Source: CAWABB01 sp963701735 (GTDB lineage Bacteria; Bacteroidota; Ignavibacteria; UBA10030; UBA6906). From it: a stretch of DNA of 64,000 nucleotides. This document shows positions 10,317 to 19,797 of the stretch, piece after piece; positions within the stretch are counted from its first letter, which is position 1, and every line of letters starts with the position of its first letter. Location of the stretch: positions 248,001 through 312,000 of the forward strand of contig CAVPBI010000023.1 in the NCBI GenBank assembly GCA_963701735.1. Direction: 5' to 3'. The position numbers and the translations under genes were made by a program. The notes beneath the pieces were generated by a model. It was not told the origin of the DNA and searched no databases. It was given only the letters and a program-made list of their open reading frames with translations.

Positions 10317-11255
10317 ATGCGGCGTCTGGCCGGTATCCTGTTCAGCGCGGTACTCCTGTGGTCGTCGGCCGCAGCGGAAAGCAATACCGTCTACGATTTC
10401 CTTCGGAATGACGTGAGCGCGCGGGCGGCAGGCCTGGCCGGCAGCTTCTTCAGCATCGCTGACGACCCGAACGCGGTCTTCTACAACCCCGCCTCACTCC
10501 CGACTATCCTCGGGCCGCAAGGTTCCGTGGGCTACTTCAAGCACATCCTGGACATCAACTCGGGCCACCTCTCCTACGCGCAGGAGTTCGAAGGAGTCGG
10601 CCACTTCGGCGCGGGAATCGTGTTCACAAATTACGGCTCCTTCACCGAGACGGATGCCACCGGTTTCCCGGTCGGAGAGTTCGGGGCAACCGATATTGCG
10701 CTGTCGATCGCATACGGGACAGAGATTGAAGAGAATCTCTCGGTCGGCGGTGCGGTGAAGTTCATCTACTCATCGCTCGCGGGATACTCTTCCACCGGGG
10801 CTGCGCTGGATGCGGGCATCCTCTGGCGTTTTCCTGAGGCCCGGGCGGCGGTCGGCGCAAGCCTGCGAAACCTGGGCACCCAGCTCGGGACGTATGCCGG
10901 AACGAACGAATCGCTTCCGCTGGATCTTTCGATCGGCGGTTCCATCACGCCGAGAGGACTGCCGCTCCTTCTCAACGTCGCGTTCCACCGGCTCACGGAC
11001 GACGTCGATTCGTTCGGCGACCGGTTCGCCGGATTCACGGTGGGTGGTGAATTCACGCTCAGCAAGGTGCTCCAGCTTCGCCTGGGGTACGACAATGCCC
11101 GCCGGAGTGACCTCAAGCTCGGCACGTCATCGGGTCTCGCAGGATTCTCGGCCGGCCTCGGGATCACCGTTGACCGGTACGCCCTCGACTACGCCCTCTC
11201 GTCGCTCGGCGAGGTGGGGAGCCTGCACCGCATCTCCATCGGCGCCAGGTTCTGA
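10317..11255 (+). CDS. PorV/PorQ (UPF0164)-like outer-membrane beta-barrel protein
   Basis: 312 residues. The ATG at 10317 is preferred because a GAAGGGG ribosome-binding site lies about ten bases upstream and the next residues (MRRLAGILFSAVLLWSSAAA) form a clear signal peptide. The mature N-terminus has the family pattern of an ARAAGLAGSF stretch, then DDPNAVFYNPASL, seen in PorV, PorQ and FadL-like barrels of the Bacteroidota/Chlorobiota group. The remainder alternates as beta strands and ends in an aromatic residue (GARF). In Bacteroidetes PorV helps type IX secretion, but no other secretion gene is present, so the role here is open. Confidence 0.85.
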   Translation: MRRLAGILFSAVLLWSSAAAESNTVYDFLRNDVSARAAGLAGSFFSIADDPNAVFYNPASLPTILGPQGSVGYFKHILDINSGHLSYAQEFEGVGHFGAGIVFTNYGSFTETDATGFPVGEFGATDIALSIAYGTEIEENLSVGGAVKFIYSSLAGYSSTGAALDAGILWRFPEARAAVGASLRNLGTQLGTYAGTNESLPLDLSIGGSITPRGLPLLLNVAFHRLTDDVDSFGDRFAGFTVGGEFTLSKVLQLRLGYDNARRSDLKLGTSSGLAGFSAGLGITVDRYALDYALSSLGEVGSLHRISIGARF

Positions 11256-11263
11256 CGCCCGCG

Positions 11264-12409
11264 TTACTCTCCCCTGTGCGGAGTCTCGAGATAGCGATCC
11301 GCCTGCTCGTGGGAGTCGCGAAAATCCTTCATGTCCTTGACCTTCTTGTACTGAGTGAGAGCCAGCGACCGCTTCCCCTGAATGTCGTAGATCATCCCGA
11401 TCTTCAGGTTCGCCAGGGCCATGTAGCCTGAGGCTTCCTTCCGATCCAGCGCTCTGCTCAGCTCGTCGCACCGGTACAGCGCTGTGAGCGATTCATCGTA
11501 CCGCTGGGCCTGCATGTGGTTGGTCGCAATGTAGTAGACGGCCTCACGTTCGATCGCCGGGCCGTATCCCCGCTGCCCCTTCTCCGCCCTCCCGCGAATC
11601 TCCTCGAAAACCTTCGTCGCCTCTTCCCAGTTCCCCATCGAGACGTACGCCCTGCCGACATAGCGATGGAACATCATGTTGTCGGGGAACCGGCCGTGCA
11701 GGCTGCGCGCGATGCCCAGCGCCTTCACGTAGTCGCGCTCGTGGAAATAGTACGCCTGAAGCAAGAAATACGTCGCTTCGATCGATGCGTACTTCGCCCT
11801 CTCCGACGCCAGGGTCAGCTGAGCGAGGCCCTTCTTCTTGTCTCCGGGCGGTATGAACAGAATCAACGGCTTGACGAAGGGGTACTGCTCGGGGATCACC
11901 TCAGCGTAGTAGTTGTAGATCCCCGACCCCAGGAGGACGTCGTAGTTGTCGGGATCCAGCCCGATCGCCTCCTGGACCAGCGGAAGCGCCTTCCGGCCCG
12001 CGTTGGCGGCTGCAAGGTAGTCGTCCCTATGAAAGAGAAGCCGCCCCTGAAATCCGATCGCGCCCCCTTTGAAGAAGATCGCTGTGACATCGTTCTCGCG
12101 AACGTCCAGCAGCGAATCGCACACGTCGACCACGCGGTCGAGCGCCGAGAGAAACCGCTCGTCATACCGCTCGTCCTCGAGGTTGATGAGAATCCGCCAC
12201 CAGTCCACCATCGCCATGAAGAAGTGTCCCGCCGGGTGTGCGGGGCGCATGCGAATGAGCTGCCGGAAGTCGTCTTCCGCGCGCTCAAACTCGAGGTTAT
12301 AGACCCTGTCGATGCCGCGGCGCGCGACGCTGTCGAACGCCGCGTCCTCTTCGGCTCTCAGCGCCGGAGCGGCCAGCATCAGCAGGGCCAGAACGACGAG
12401 TCGGGTCAT
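11264..12409 (-). CDS. exported TPR-repeat protein of unknown function
   Basis: 381 residues from an ATG that overlaps the stop of the CPBP gene (ATGA). The start MTRLVVLALLMLAAPALRAEE is a signal peptide. The mature part is helical with TPR-like units, for example NLEFERAEDDFRQLIRMRPA near the N-terminus and GNWEEATKVFEEI further on. TPR proteins mediate protein-protein contacts. Export suggests an envelope role. It is likely co-translated with the upstream membrane protease homologue. Specific function unknown. Confidence 0.75.
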   Translation of the reverse strand: MTRLVVLALLMLAAPALRAEEDAAFDSVARRGIDRVYNLEFERAEDDFRQLIRMRPAHPAGHFFMAMVDWWRILINLEDERYDERFLSALDRVVDVCDSLLDVRENDVTAIFFKGGAIGFQGRLLFHRDDYLAAANAGRKALPLVQEAIGLDPDNYDVLLGSGIYNYYAEVIPEQYPFVKPLILFIPPGDKKKGLAQLTLASERAKYASIEATYFLLQAYYFHERDYVKALGIARSLHGRFPDNMMFHRYVGRAYVSMGNWEEATKVFEEIRGRAEKGQRGYGPAIEREAVYYIATNHMQAQRYDESLTALYRCDELSRALDRKEASGYMALANLKIGMIYDIQGKRSLALTQYKKVKDMKDFRDSHEQADRYLETPHRGE

Positions 12410-13329
12410 GCCAGTCCCCCGTCCCCGTCCCGCGGCCGCAGCAGGTCCTCGAGAGACTCCAGCGTGACGATGCCCGGAGGCACGGAGAACGCCGGCGATT
12501 TCAGAATATACCAGGTGCCGGCGATCAGGGAGATGGTTGCCAGGACGCCTCCCTCCGGCCCAAACGCCCCGCCCGTCACCCACTCGGGGCCCGACTGCGC
12601 CGTCACGGATGAACTTGAGCCCCGAGAAATCGGCGCCGCTCGTCGGAAACCCGAACATGGCCGTCTGCGCGAAGTTCCATCCGAAATGAAGTCCCGTCGG
12701 AAGCCAGAGGCCGCGCGTCTTGAAGTAAGCGAACGACAGCCAGATCCCTGCGAGCCCGACATTACAGAGCCCGAACACCGTGGCGTTCGGGTTCTGTGCG
12801 TGTGCCAGTGCAAAGAGCAGCGATACGAGCAGCATGGCGGGCGCGAATGTGATGCCCTGCATCAGGGTCTGGAAGGCGTAGCCCCGGAAGAGCAATTCCT
12901 CGAGCGCGGCCGCGAGCGCAAATGTCGCGGTAAACTGGAGGATGGAGAGCGCGAGTTGACCGGGCGGGAAGCCCTGCCAGACCGGCGAGGCGTATCCGAG
13001 CACGACTTCGACGACGAAGATGCCGGCCATCATCAGGATGCCGATGCCGACCCCGGCCCCCGTGTCGCGCACCGCCCTCTTGTTGAGCCAGAGGCCAACG
13101 GCCGCGAGAGGCTTCCGATGCACGAACCTCGTCATGACATAGGAGGCCGCCAGGAGTGCCAGCGTGATTCCGAGTACAGCGAAGTCTGATCGCGGATGCC
13201 GGAGAGAACGACCGGCACGACAAACAGCGCTGCGAACAGGCTGAGAAGGACGAGAAACAGCAGAATGCGCCACGCCACGCGGAGTTCGCCGTGGCGGGTG
13301 AGGAAGACCGTGCGAAGCGTGTCGTTCAT
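12406..13329 (-). CDS. CPBP (Abi/CAAX protease-like) intramembrane metalloprotease (two compensating frameshifts)
   Basis: The N-terminus (MNDTLRTVFLTRHGELRVAW, then a hydrophobic helix) is in one frame. The core with EELLFRGYAFQ, FALAHAQNPNA and HFGWNF is in a second. The C-terminal GTWYILKS region is back in the first. EExxxR, FxxxH and HxxxN are the catalytic motifs of CPBP membrane proteases. A lost base near 13186 and an extra base in the GGGG run at 12586-12589 explain the shifts, and together they give a normal 307-residue polytopic protein. Natural CPBP roles include protein prenyl processing, bacteriocin immunity and processing of regulators. Its substrate here is unknown. Confidence 0.82.
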
Positions 13330-13402
13330 TGATGCCCCTCGAAAACGACGATGGGCCCTTCCGGGCCCACCGAACGGTGTAGTATTCCAGCAGCACCCTT
13401 GC

Positions 13403-14284
13403 TCATGATTCCTTACGAGCGACCGGGAGTCGACGGAGAGAAGGCGCTGAGCCGACCTCTCCGCCGCCTGACGACGCGAATTGAAGCGACGGGACCTTCT
13501 GCACGGAAAGAGAGATGATCACGGTCCTGTTGGGATACGTGCCCGGGCCGAAGCGGACGTGGATCCTCACGTAATGAATCTCTCCCGGCGCCCCGGTGCC
13601 CCGCGCATAGTAGATGGAGTTGTCGCGGAGGACAACCTCGCTGCGGGTGTACGTCGTCGGGAACTGGTCGATATAGTAGTCGAGCGACGGAGCGACATCG
13701 GCACGATCGGCGAACAGGAACGGATCATACACCGTGTTGAACATCTGGCCGCCCTTCAGGCTGAGCTGCTGCCCGCCCTGCCCCGCCACGTACGCGTCGA
13801 ACGGAAGCTGCGCGGCGAGTGCCACGGGGACCGCGGAGGGCGTTTCTGTGCGGGTCCCGATGTTCAGCGCGGAGTTGCGCAGCAGCTGGGAGACGTCGTA
13901 CTCGTACAGCGAGAACACGGAATCGTACCGTGCGGCCGGCGCCCATGACTTGCCGGTGGTGTTGCTGTACTGCTTGTCCATCGAGACGGCCTGGAGCGTG
14001 AAACTCGCGATCCCCTGCAGGAGATTGGCCGCCGTATACATGCGGGGAGAGCCGGGGATGCTGTCCCGGACGTCGCCATACGAGATGATGTACGCCGCCA
14101 CCAACGTGTCGGCCACGCCCGCCGGCGGGCCCCAGGAGAGGCCGACAGAACTGGCGTTGACGGACTGTGCGAGCACGTTCGTCGGCGGGCCGAATCCAGC
14201 CACCGCCGGCGCGGTGTTGTCTTCGCACCCCGCGGCCACCACGCCCAGCGTCACCGCAACCACAAGCGCCTGAAGTATCCTCAT
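13403..14284 (-). CDS. lipoprotein with fibronectin type III-like domain, unknown function
   Basis: 293 residues from the ATG with a GAGGGGGG ribosome-binding site. An upstream in-frame ATG at 14368 was rejected because it lies inside glyQS. The signal peptide ends in a lipobox-like GVVAAGC with Cys20 as the predicted lipidated residue. Residues about 30-120 resemble a fibronectin III fold (PPTNVLAQSVNASSVGLSW and a later AYIISY). The rest is beta-rich with no family that I recognise. It sits downstream of glyQS on the same strand. Probably a surface or periplasmic lipoprotein. Confidence 0.72.
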   Translation of the reverse strand: MRILQALVVAVTLGVVAAGCEDNTAPAVAGFGPPTNVLAQSVNASSVGLSWGPPAGVADTLVAAYIISYGDVRDSIPGSPRMYTAANLLQGIASFTLQAVSMDKQYSNTTGKSWAPAARYDSVFSLYEYDVSQLLRNSALNIGTRTETPSAVPVALAAQLPFDAYVAGQGGQQLSLKGGQMFNTVYDPFLFADRADVAPSLDYYIDQFPTTYTRSEVVLRDNSIYYARGTGAPGEIHYVRIHVRFGPGTYPNRTVIISLSVQKVPSLQFASSGGGEVGSAPSLRRLPVARKES

Positions 14285-14321
14285 TCTGTACCCCCCTCTG
14301 ACATGGGTGACAACCGCCCCT

Positions 14322-15653
14322 TCAACCAAGGTGATCACGAAGATAACGCAGGATCGCATCCGATGCAATACGCTCCTGCTGCATGCTGTCGCGGTCGCGG
14401 ACCGTCACCGTCTGATCCTGCAGGGTCTGGGAATCCACCGTCATGCAATAGGGCGTCCCGACCTCGTCCTGCCGCCTGTACCTGCGGCCGACCGCGCCGC
14501 TGTCGTCGTAGAAGACCCGGTAGTGCGGCCGGAGCGCCTGCTCGATCGAACGGGCGAGCTCGGGCATTCCGTCCCTGTTCACCAGCGGGAAGACTGCAGC
14601 CTTCACGGGCGCAAGCTTCGGATGGAGGCGCAGCACCACCCTGGTCTCCGTCCCGCCGTCCGCCGTGGGAGCATCCTCCTCCCGGTAGGCGTCCACCAGA
14701 AACGCCATGAACGACCGGCTGGCGCCGGCTGACGTCTCGATGATGTACGGGATGAACCGCTCCTTCGTCCCGTCGTCGAAGTACTGCATCGACTTTCCGG
14801 AGAACGTCTGATGCTGGGAGAGGTCGAAGTCCGTGCGATTGTGGATGCCCTCGATCTCTCCCCATCCGAAGGGGAACTGGTACTCGATATCGAACGCGTC
14901 CTTTGCATAGTGCGCGAGCTTGTCCGGCTCGTGCTGATGCCACTGCAGCCGTTCGGTGCGCATGCCCAGATCGGCGAACCACCGGATCCGCTCCCCGCGC
15001 CAGTACTCGAACCACTGGACGTCGGTCCCGGGCTTCACGAAGAACTGCATTTCCATCTGCTCGAACTCGCGGGTCCGGAAGAGGAAGTTCTTGGTGTTGA
15101 TCTCGTTCCTGAATGCCTTCCCTATCTGGGCGATCCCGAAGGGGAGCTTCTGGCGCGACGCACTCTGGACATTCAGGAAATTCACGAAGATACCCTGCGC
15201 CGTCTCGGGGCGGAGGTACACGACCGCTGCGGCGTCGTCCACAGGGCCGATGAAGGTCTTGAACATCAGATTGAACTGGCGTGCTTCGGTGAACTTCCCT
15301 TCGGCCTGGCACTTGACGGCCTTGCGCCCTTTGTACGCCGGGCTGCCGCACGGGGCATCCTCGAGCTGGTCGGCCCGGAACCGCGCTTTGCATTCCTTGC
15401 AGTCGACCATCGGGTCGGTGAAGTTGGCCACGTGGCCCGACGCCTCCCACACCCGCGGATGCATCAGGATCGCCGCGTCAATGCCCTCCACGTCCTCCCT
15501 GAAGGTCATCGAGCGCCACCACTGCTCTTTGACGTTCCTCAGCAGCTCGACGCCCAGCGGACCGTAGTCCCAGCAGCCGTTCAAGCCTCCGTAGATCTCG
15601 CTGGACTGATACACGAAGCCTCTGCGCTTCGCGAGCGACACGATCTTGTCCAT
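14322..15653 (-). CDS. glyQS: glycine--tRNA ligase (single-chain, dimeric type)
   Basis: 443 residues from MDKIVSLAKRRGFVYQSSEI, the normal start for this alpha2-type class II synthetase. A longer reading from 15836 runs into the upstream gene and was rejected. The zinc-knuckle-like DCKECKARFR region, the class II motif 2 (NEINTKNFLFRTREFEQ) and the C-terminal anticodon-binding domain (LAPVKAAVFPLVNRDGMPE) are all present in order. It charges tRNA-Gly in the cytoplasm. The single-chain form rather than GlyQ plus GlyS is common in Bacteroidota and Gram-positives. Confidence 0.96.
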   Translation of the reverse strand: MDKIVSLAKRRGFVYQSSEIYGGLNGCWDYGPLGVELLRNVKEQWWRSMTFREDVEGIDAAILMHPRVWEASGHVANFTDPMVDCKECKARFRADQLEDAPCGSPAYKGRKAVKCQAEGKFTEARQFNLMFKTFIGPVDDAAAVVYLRPETAQGIFVNFLNVQSASRQKLPFGIAQIGKAFRNEINTKNFLFRTREFEQMEMQFFVKPGTDVQWFEYWRGERIRWFADLGMRTERLQWHQHEPDKLAHYAKDAFDIEYQFPFGWGEIEGIHNRTDFDLSQHQTFSGKSMQYFDDGTKERFIPYIIETSAGASRSFMAFLVDAYREEDAPTADGGTETRVVLRLHPKLAPVKAAVFPLVNRDGMPELARSIEQALRPHYRVFYDDSGAVGRRYRRQDEVGTPYCMTVDSQTLQDQTVTVRDRDSMQQERIASDAILRYLRDHLG

Positions 15654-15705
15654 AACCGCCTGTTCCTGCGTAGCGATGCGACTCTCCTTTCCGGATCGAA
15701 GCCCC

Positions 15706-16161
15706 TCAGCGAGAGAGGTCGGGATCCATGACGAACGTGATGGTGCGAACGACGGCGCCCCCCAGCACGAGATGCATCGTGACTGTGCGCTCGCGCGTCC
15801 GCTCGGTGGCGGACACCGTGATATCGTACGGCGCAAGCATCTGCCCGAGGGCGTGATTGAATTCTATGCTGACGAAATCCGGCGACACCCGGACCCGCTG
15901 TTCGATTCTGAACTCCTGTTTCTTCGGGCTGCTGACGTGCCACGTCCGGACCATGCCGGGCGCAACGCCATGCTGCGCCAGCAGGCTCGTGACCGCATTG
16001 TCCACCGCCTCCCGGGTCGGGTCCGGGACGTCCTTCAGGCCGCCGTACGGGGCGCGTACACCGCCTCCCGACCAGGTGATGATTCCCAGGCCGACAGCGG
16101 CGGCCGCCAGAAGCGCGAGCAGGATGGTGGCCTGCCGTGAGGACATGCGGGATCCGCTCAT
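15706..16161 (-). CDS. hypothetical protein with one N-terminal membrane anchor
   Basis: 151 residues, or 146 from the second Met at 16146. A hydrophobic helix (ATILLALLAAAAVGLGIITW) is followed by a soluble domain with no family that I recognise. It contains a predicted alternation of strands and a well-formed VTMHLVLGGAVVRTITFVMD near the end. The start overlaps the enoyl-CoA hydratase stop as ATGA, so it is likely translated with it, and glyQS follows 52 bases downstream. The envelope side is probable for the soluble domain. Function unknown. Confidence 0.6.
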   Translation of the reverse strand: MSGSRMSSRQATILLALLAAAAVGLGIITWSGGGVRAPYGGLKDVPDPTREAVDNAVTSLLAQHGVAPGMVRTWHVSSPKKQEFRIEQRVRVSPDFVSIEFNHALGQMLAPYDITVSATERTRERTVTMHLVLGGAVVRTITFVMDPDLSR

Positions 16162-16940
16162 GAGCCCCGGAACGAAGGTTTGCGTTTTTCAAGAAACGCG
16201 GCGACACCCTCACGAAAATCGTCGGTGGAGCACGCATCACCGAACAGTTCAGCCTCGCGCTGGAGGCCGTCCGCCAGCGCGGTCCCGTCCGCCAGGTTGA
16301 CCGCCTTGACCGCAAGCCGGACCGCCGGCTGGGCTTTGGACGCAATCGTGGACGCCATCGCACGGGCAGCGTTCAGGACCTCGGCCTTCGGGACCACGGC
16401 GTTCACCAGGCCGATGCGAAGGGCCTCCGCGGCGTCGACCATGGCACCGGTCAGGATCATCTCCATGGCCCGGGCGCGTCCGACGGTCCTCGGCAGCCGC
16501 TGCGTTCCGCCGTACCCCGGAATCACCCCCAGATTCACCTCGGGCTGTCCGAACTTCGCCGTGTCGGCTGCGATCCTCAGGTGACAGGCGAGCGCAAGCT
16601 CGCACCCCCCGCCCAGCGCAAACCCGTTCACCGCGGCGATCACCGGCTTGCCCAGGCCCTCGATCAGGTCGAACACCTCGTGGCCTCCGGCTGCGAACGC
16701 GGTCGCCGTTTCCCGGTTCAGCGACTGAAGCTCCCGGATGTCCGTTCCGGCGACGAAGGCCTTGTCGCCGGCCCCCGTCACGATGACCACGTCCACCGAT
16801 TGGTCCGTCCGCAGCGAGCGGAACACGTCGGCAAGCTCCTGCTTCGCCTTCGCGTTCAGCGCATTCAGCGTGCCGGGCCGGTTCACGGTCACCGTGGCGA
16901 TCCGTTCCGAAATCTCAAGTGCCAGAGTTTCAAGCTGCAT
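16158..16940 (-). CDS. enoyl-CoA hydratase / crotonase family protein
   Basis: 260 residues, the standard length. The crotonase oxyanion-hole and catalytic region is complete: GFALGGGCELALACH carries the first catalytic glutamate and FGQPEVNLGVIPGYGGTQR the second. Presence of both glutamates supports true hydratase activity on short-chain trans-2-enoyl-CoA, as in fatty-acid or butanoate metabolism. It sits between the rmlA-type gene and a hypothetical gene, with no other beta-oxidation genes nearby. The exact acyl chain is uncertain. Confidence 0.92.
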   Translation of the reverse strand: MQLETLALEISERIATVTVNRPGTLNALNAKAKQELADVFRSLRTDQSVDVVIVTGAGDKAFVAGTDIRELQSLNRETATAFAAGGHEVFDLIEGLGKPVIAAVNGFALGGGCELALACHLRIAADTAKFGQPEVNLGVIPGYGGTQRLPRTVGRARAMEMILTGAMVDAAEALRIGLVNAVVPKAEVLNAARAMASTIASKAQPAVRLAVKAVNLADGTALADGLQREAELFGDACSTDDFREGVAAFLEKRKPSFRGS

Positions 16941-16965
16941 CAGTTCGATCTCCTTCCCTCTCGTG

Positions 16966-18030
16966 TCATACGAGCTCGACCCGGCTCTGATCTCCGATCA
17001 AGAACCGGTGGACGAGCGGTTTCCCGGCGGCACGTACGATTTCGACGTCGTTGCCGATGATGCACCCCTCCAGGCGAATGCCCACGTCCTGTATCCGGCA
17101 GTCGCGCAGGACGATGCTGTACTCGATTTCGCTCCTCCGGACCTGTGTCTTGTCTCCGACCGAAGAGAACGGACCGATATACGAGTCCTCGATCACGCAC
17201 CCCGCGCCGATGATCGCCGGTCCCCGGACGACGCTGTTGATGATCTTCGCCCCGGTGCCGACGACGACTTTCCCGGCGACATGCGAGCGGTCGTCCACGC
17301 TCCCGTCGATGGCGGGGGCGATATTGTCCAGGATCAGGCGATTCGCTTCGAGCAGGTCGTTCGGCTTCCCGGTGTCCTTCCACCATCCGGTGATTTCCGT
17401 GAAGCCGACGGTGAGGCCCTTGTCGATGAGATACTGGTGGGCGTCGGAGATTTCCAGCTCCCCGCGTGCGGAGGGCGCGATCGACCGCACCGCTTCGAAG
17501 ATGTGGTGGTCGTACAGGTAGATGCCCGCCACCGCGTAGTCGCTTTTCGGATGCTTCGGCTTCTCCTCGACGCCGACGATGCGACCATCCCGGATTTCCG
17601 GAACCCCGAACCGCTCGGGATCCGGGACGCGTGAGAGCGTGAGGAAGCAGTTGCAGCGGCTCGCTTCGAATTCGTCGACGAAGCGCTTCACGCCGCCGAC
17701 CACCATGTTGTCACCCAGATAGAAGATGAACTTCTCCTTGCCGATCGCAGGCTCTGCCAGCGCCACGACCTGCGCGAGCCCGCCCGGCTGGGCCTGGGGC
17801 ACGTACGTGATCCTCACTCCCCAGGTGTCGCCGGAGCCGATCACCCGCTGGACTTCGTCACTGTCGGCATTGACGACGATGACGACGTCCCTGATGCCCG
17901 CCGACGCGACCGCCTCGATCGCATAGTGCAGGATCGGCTTGTTGGCGATGGGGATGAGGTGCTTGTTGCGCGTGTGGGTGATCGGCCGAAGCCGTGTCCC
18001 CCGCCCGCCGCTGGCAATGAGTGCTTTCAC
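16966..18030 (-). CDS. glucose-1-phosphate thymidylyltransferase, long form
   Basis: 354 residues. The N-terminal nucleotidyltransferase starts MKALIASGGRGTRLRPIT, contains the metal and sugar motifs LGDNMVVGG and GVEEKPKHPKSDYAV, and is followed by a C-terminal left-handed beta-helix with hexapeptide-like repeats (for example GTGAKIINSVVRGPAIIGAG). This matches the long RmlA-type enzymes that make dTDP-glucose (or related sugar nucleotides) for cell-surface glycans. The start overlaps the DUF2520 gene stop (ATGA). No rmlBCD follows. Confidence 0.88.
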   Translation of the reverse strand: MKALIASGGRGTRLRPITHTRNKHLIPIANKPILHYAIEAVASAGIRDVVIVVNADSDEVQRVIGSGDTWGVRITYVPQAQPGGLAQVVALAEPAIGKEKFIFYLGDNMVVGGVKRFVDEFEASRCNCFLTLSRVPDPERFGVPEIRDGRIVGVEEKPKHPKSDYAVAGIYLYDHHIFEAVRSIAPSARGELEISDAHQYLIDKGLTVGFTEITGWWKDTGKPNDLLEANRLILDNIAPAIDGSVDDRSHVAGKVVVGTGAKIINSVVRGPAIIGAGCVIEDSYIGPFSSVGDKTQVRRSEIEYSIVLRDCRIQDVGIRLEGCIIGNDVEIVRAAGKPLVHRFLIGDQSRVELV

Positions 18031-18974
18031 TGATCCTCCGTTGACTGTGCCGCGGCGGCAGGCGCCGCGAGGACGTCGAGCAGGGCGTTCGCCTGCTCTG
18101 TCGTAATGCTGCCCCGGCGGCGAGCGAGCCGGACTGTTTCCCGCGACACGGCGACAAAATACGGCAGCAATTCCGGCACCGCGCGGCCGAGCGCTTCAAG
18201 GTGCTCTGAAACTGTCGAGACCCCGCCGCGCGCGATCGGACCGCTCAGCGATGCCGCAGGAGATGTTCTCGCGGCATTCAGCATCGTGGCCCGCATGATC
18301 GGTCCAAACGCCTCTGTTGCGGCCGGACGCCGGATCCCGACGGCACGGTACATCTGTTCCAGCACGGACAGCAGCGTCGTCAGGTGGTTCGAGGCCACCA
18401 CGCACGCCGCATGGTAGAGCGGGCGCGATTCCGGGGGCACCAGAATGACCGTGCCTCCGAGGAGCGAGGCCAGCCGGCGGGCATGGCGCACCCCGCTGGC
18501 GGACCCGTCGACACCGAACGGGATCCCGCGCGCCAGCTCCAGCAACGCCGCGGGACGGAAGCTCCTCGGAAACGTTTGCAGGGGGTGAAACGAGAACACC
18601 GTCGCCCCGGCACGTGCCGCCGGCTCCAGCGCCGCAGCGGTCAGGACGCCAGAGGCATGGCAGACGGCGAGCTTGCTGTGGACCAGGCCGTCCGCCTCCC
18701 CGATCTCCTCCGCGACCCCGGGGATCGCGGCGTGGGGAGCGGTGACATAGATAAGGGTCGTCCGCTGTGGTATGACCGCCACGGACGTGCCGACGGTCCG
18801 GCATCCGACGAACGTTCCCGCGCGCCGGGCGGAAGCAGCGGTCCGGGAGACGACGGCCGTGATCTCCGCGCCGGCGTCGGCGAGCAGCCTTCCGAGCGTC
18901 GAGCCCACGACCCCCCCGCCGACGATGGCCACCCTGTAGGGGGGTGCGGTTGTGCGCCGGCGCCGCTCAGGCAT
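18027..18974 (-). CDS. Rossmann-like DUF2520-domain oxidoreductase-like protein
   Basis: 315 residues starting MPERRRRTTAPPYRVAIVGG. The dinucleotide-binding loop VGGGVVGSTLG is near the N-terminus, followed by a helical C-terminal half that contains HPLQTFPRSF. The pattern is that of DUF2520 proteins, related in fold to pyrroline-5-carboxylate and F420-dependent NADP reductases. The start codon lies inside the last codons of the MEMO gene, an eight-base overlap ATGCCTGA. Function not established. The neighbours suggest a link with MEMO/AMMECR1. Confidence 0.82.
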   Translation of the reverse strand: MPERRRRTTAPPYRVAIVGGGVVGSTLGRLLADAGAEITAVVSRTAASARRAGTFVGCRTVGTSVAVIPQRTTLIYVTAPHAAIPGVAEEIGEADGLVHSKLAVCHASGVLTAAALEPAARAGATVFSFHPLQTFPRSFRPAALLELARGIPFGVDGSASGVRHARRLASLLGGTVILVPPESRPLYHAACVVASNHLTTLLSVLEQMYRAVGIRRPAATEAFGPIMRATMLNAARTSPAASLSGPIARGGVSTVSEHLEALGRAVPELLPYFVAVSRETVRLARRRGSITTEQANALLDVLAAPAAAAQSTEDQ

Positions 18975-19797
18975 AGGCAACTGCCGAGACGTAGCCGACC
19001 ACGCTCTGATTGTCACCGTTGACGTCGCCGCTGGTGGAACGACCGACGACTTCCACGCCGGCCGAGCCCATCGCACGCGCCGCGTGCAGCACGGTCACCA
19101 CCGGGCCGCCCCCGCACGCCTCGGTCGATCGCGCCTCGAGGGCGCTCATGATTCCCTCGTCGTCCCCCCGTTCCAGCAAATGCACGAACGCCCCGTCGAG
19201 CACGTCCGCTTCGCGCGCATTGTGATAGTGCGACAGATCCGTGCTCGCGACCAGAAGGGCGGACCGTCCCTTCAGCAGCTTCCCCAGACACTCGCCCAGC
19301 TCGAAACAGACGCTCCGACGCTGATTACCGATGACGATCGGGAGCAGCCGGAAGGGACCCAGGGCGCGTTGCAAAAACGGAAGTTGAACTTCCACCGCGT
19401 GCTCGCTCCGGTGGCCGTGCGCCGAGACGGACACCAGCGGGCACGATTGCACGAGCGCAGTGCGCAGGCCCGCGTCGATGGGAATGGGTCCCAGCGGCGT
19501 CGCGTACGCGCCCCCGGGGTACACCGACGCGCCCTCGAAGTATTCCCGGTGGCTCGGCGAGACCACCACCACCGTTTCGTACGAGGCGCCACGGAGCCGC
19601 GCATACGCCCTGGCGGCCGTCCCCCCCGAGTACACGTACCCGGCGTGCGGGACAACAAGAGCGACAATCGGACGCCCGCTCCGCTGCGGCGGCACGGCGT
19701 CCAGCAGGCCATCCACATCGCGCTTCAGCACCGCGGGATCCCCGGGATAGAACATCCCGGCAACTGCGGCCTTCCGGACCGCATGCGATTCAGGCAT
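18967..19797 (-). CDS. amrB: AmmeMemoRadiSam system protein B (MEMO1 family)
   Basis: 276 residues from MPESHAVRKAAVAGMFYPG, the usual start, which overlaps the AMMECR1 gene. Family regions are LVVPHAGYVYSGGTAARAY and VVVSPSHREYFEGASVYPGG with conserved histidines, and a C-terminal Cys-containing stretch. MEMO proteins are structurally related to extradiol dioxygenases. Their bacterial role is unknown, but they occur with AMMECR1 and often a radical SAM enzyme. Here AMMECR1 is directly upstream and a DUF2520 gene directly downstream, both with the same eight-base overlap. The radical SAM partner is absent. Confidence 0.92.
   Translation of the reverse strand: MPESHAVRKAAVAGMFYPGDPAVLKRDVDGLLDAVPPQRSGRPIVALVVPHAGYVYSGGTAARAYARLRGASYETVVVVSPSHREYFEGASVYPGGAYATPLGPIPIDAGLRTALVQSCPLVSVSAHGHRSEHAVEVQLPFLQRALGPFRLLPIVIGNQRRSVCFELGECLGKLLKGRSALLVASTDLSHYHNAREADVLDGAFVHLLERGDDEGIMSALEARSTEACGGGPVVTVLHAARAMGSAGVEVVGRSTSGDVNGDNQSVVGYVSAVAYA

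Noticed and set aside
11264..13396. single 710-codon fused protein
   Set aside because: The apparent fusion is two genes. The CPBP protease is in shifted frames and the TPR gene has its own signal peptide and an ATG overlapping the CPBP stop.
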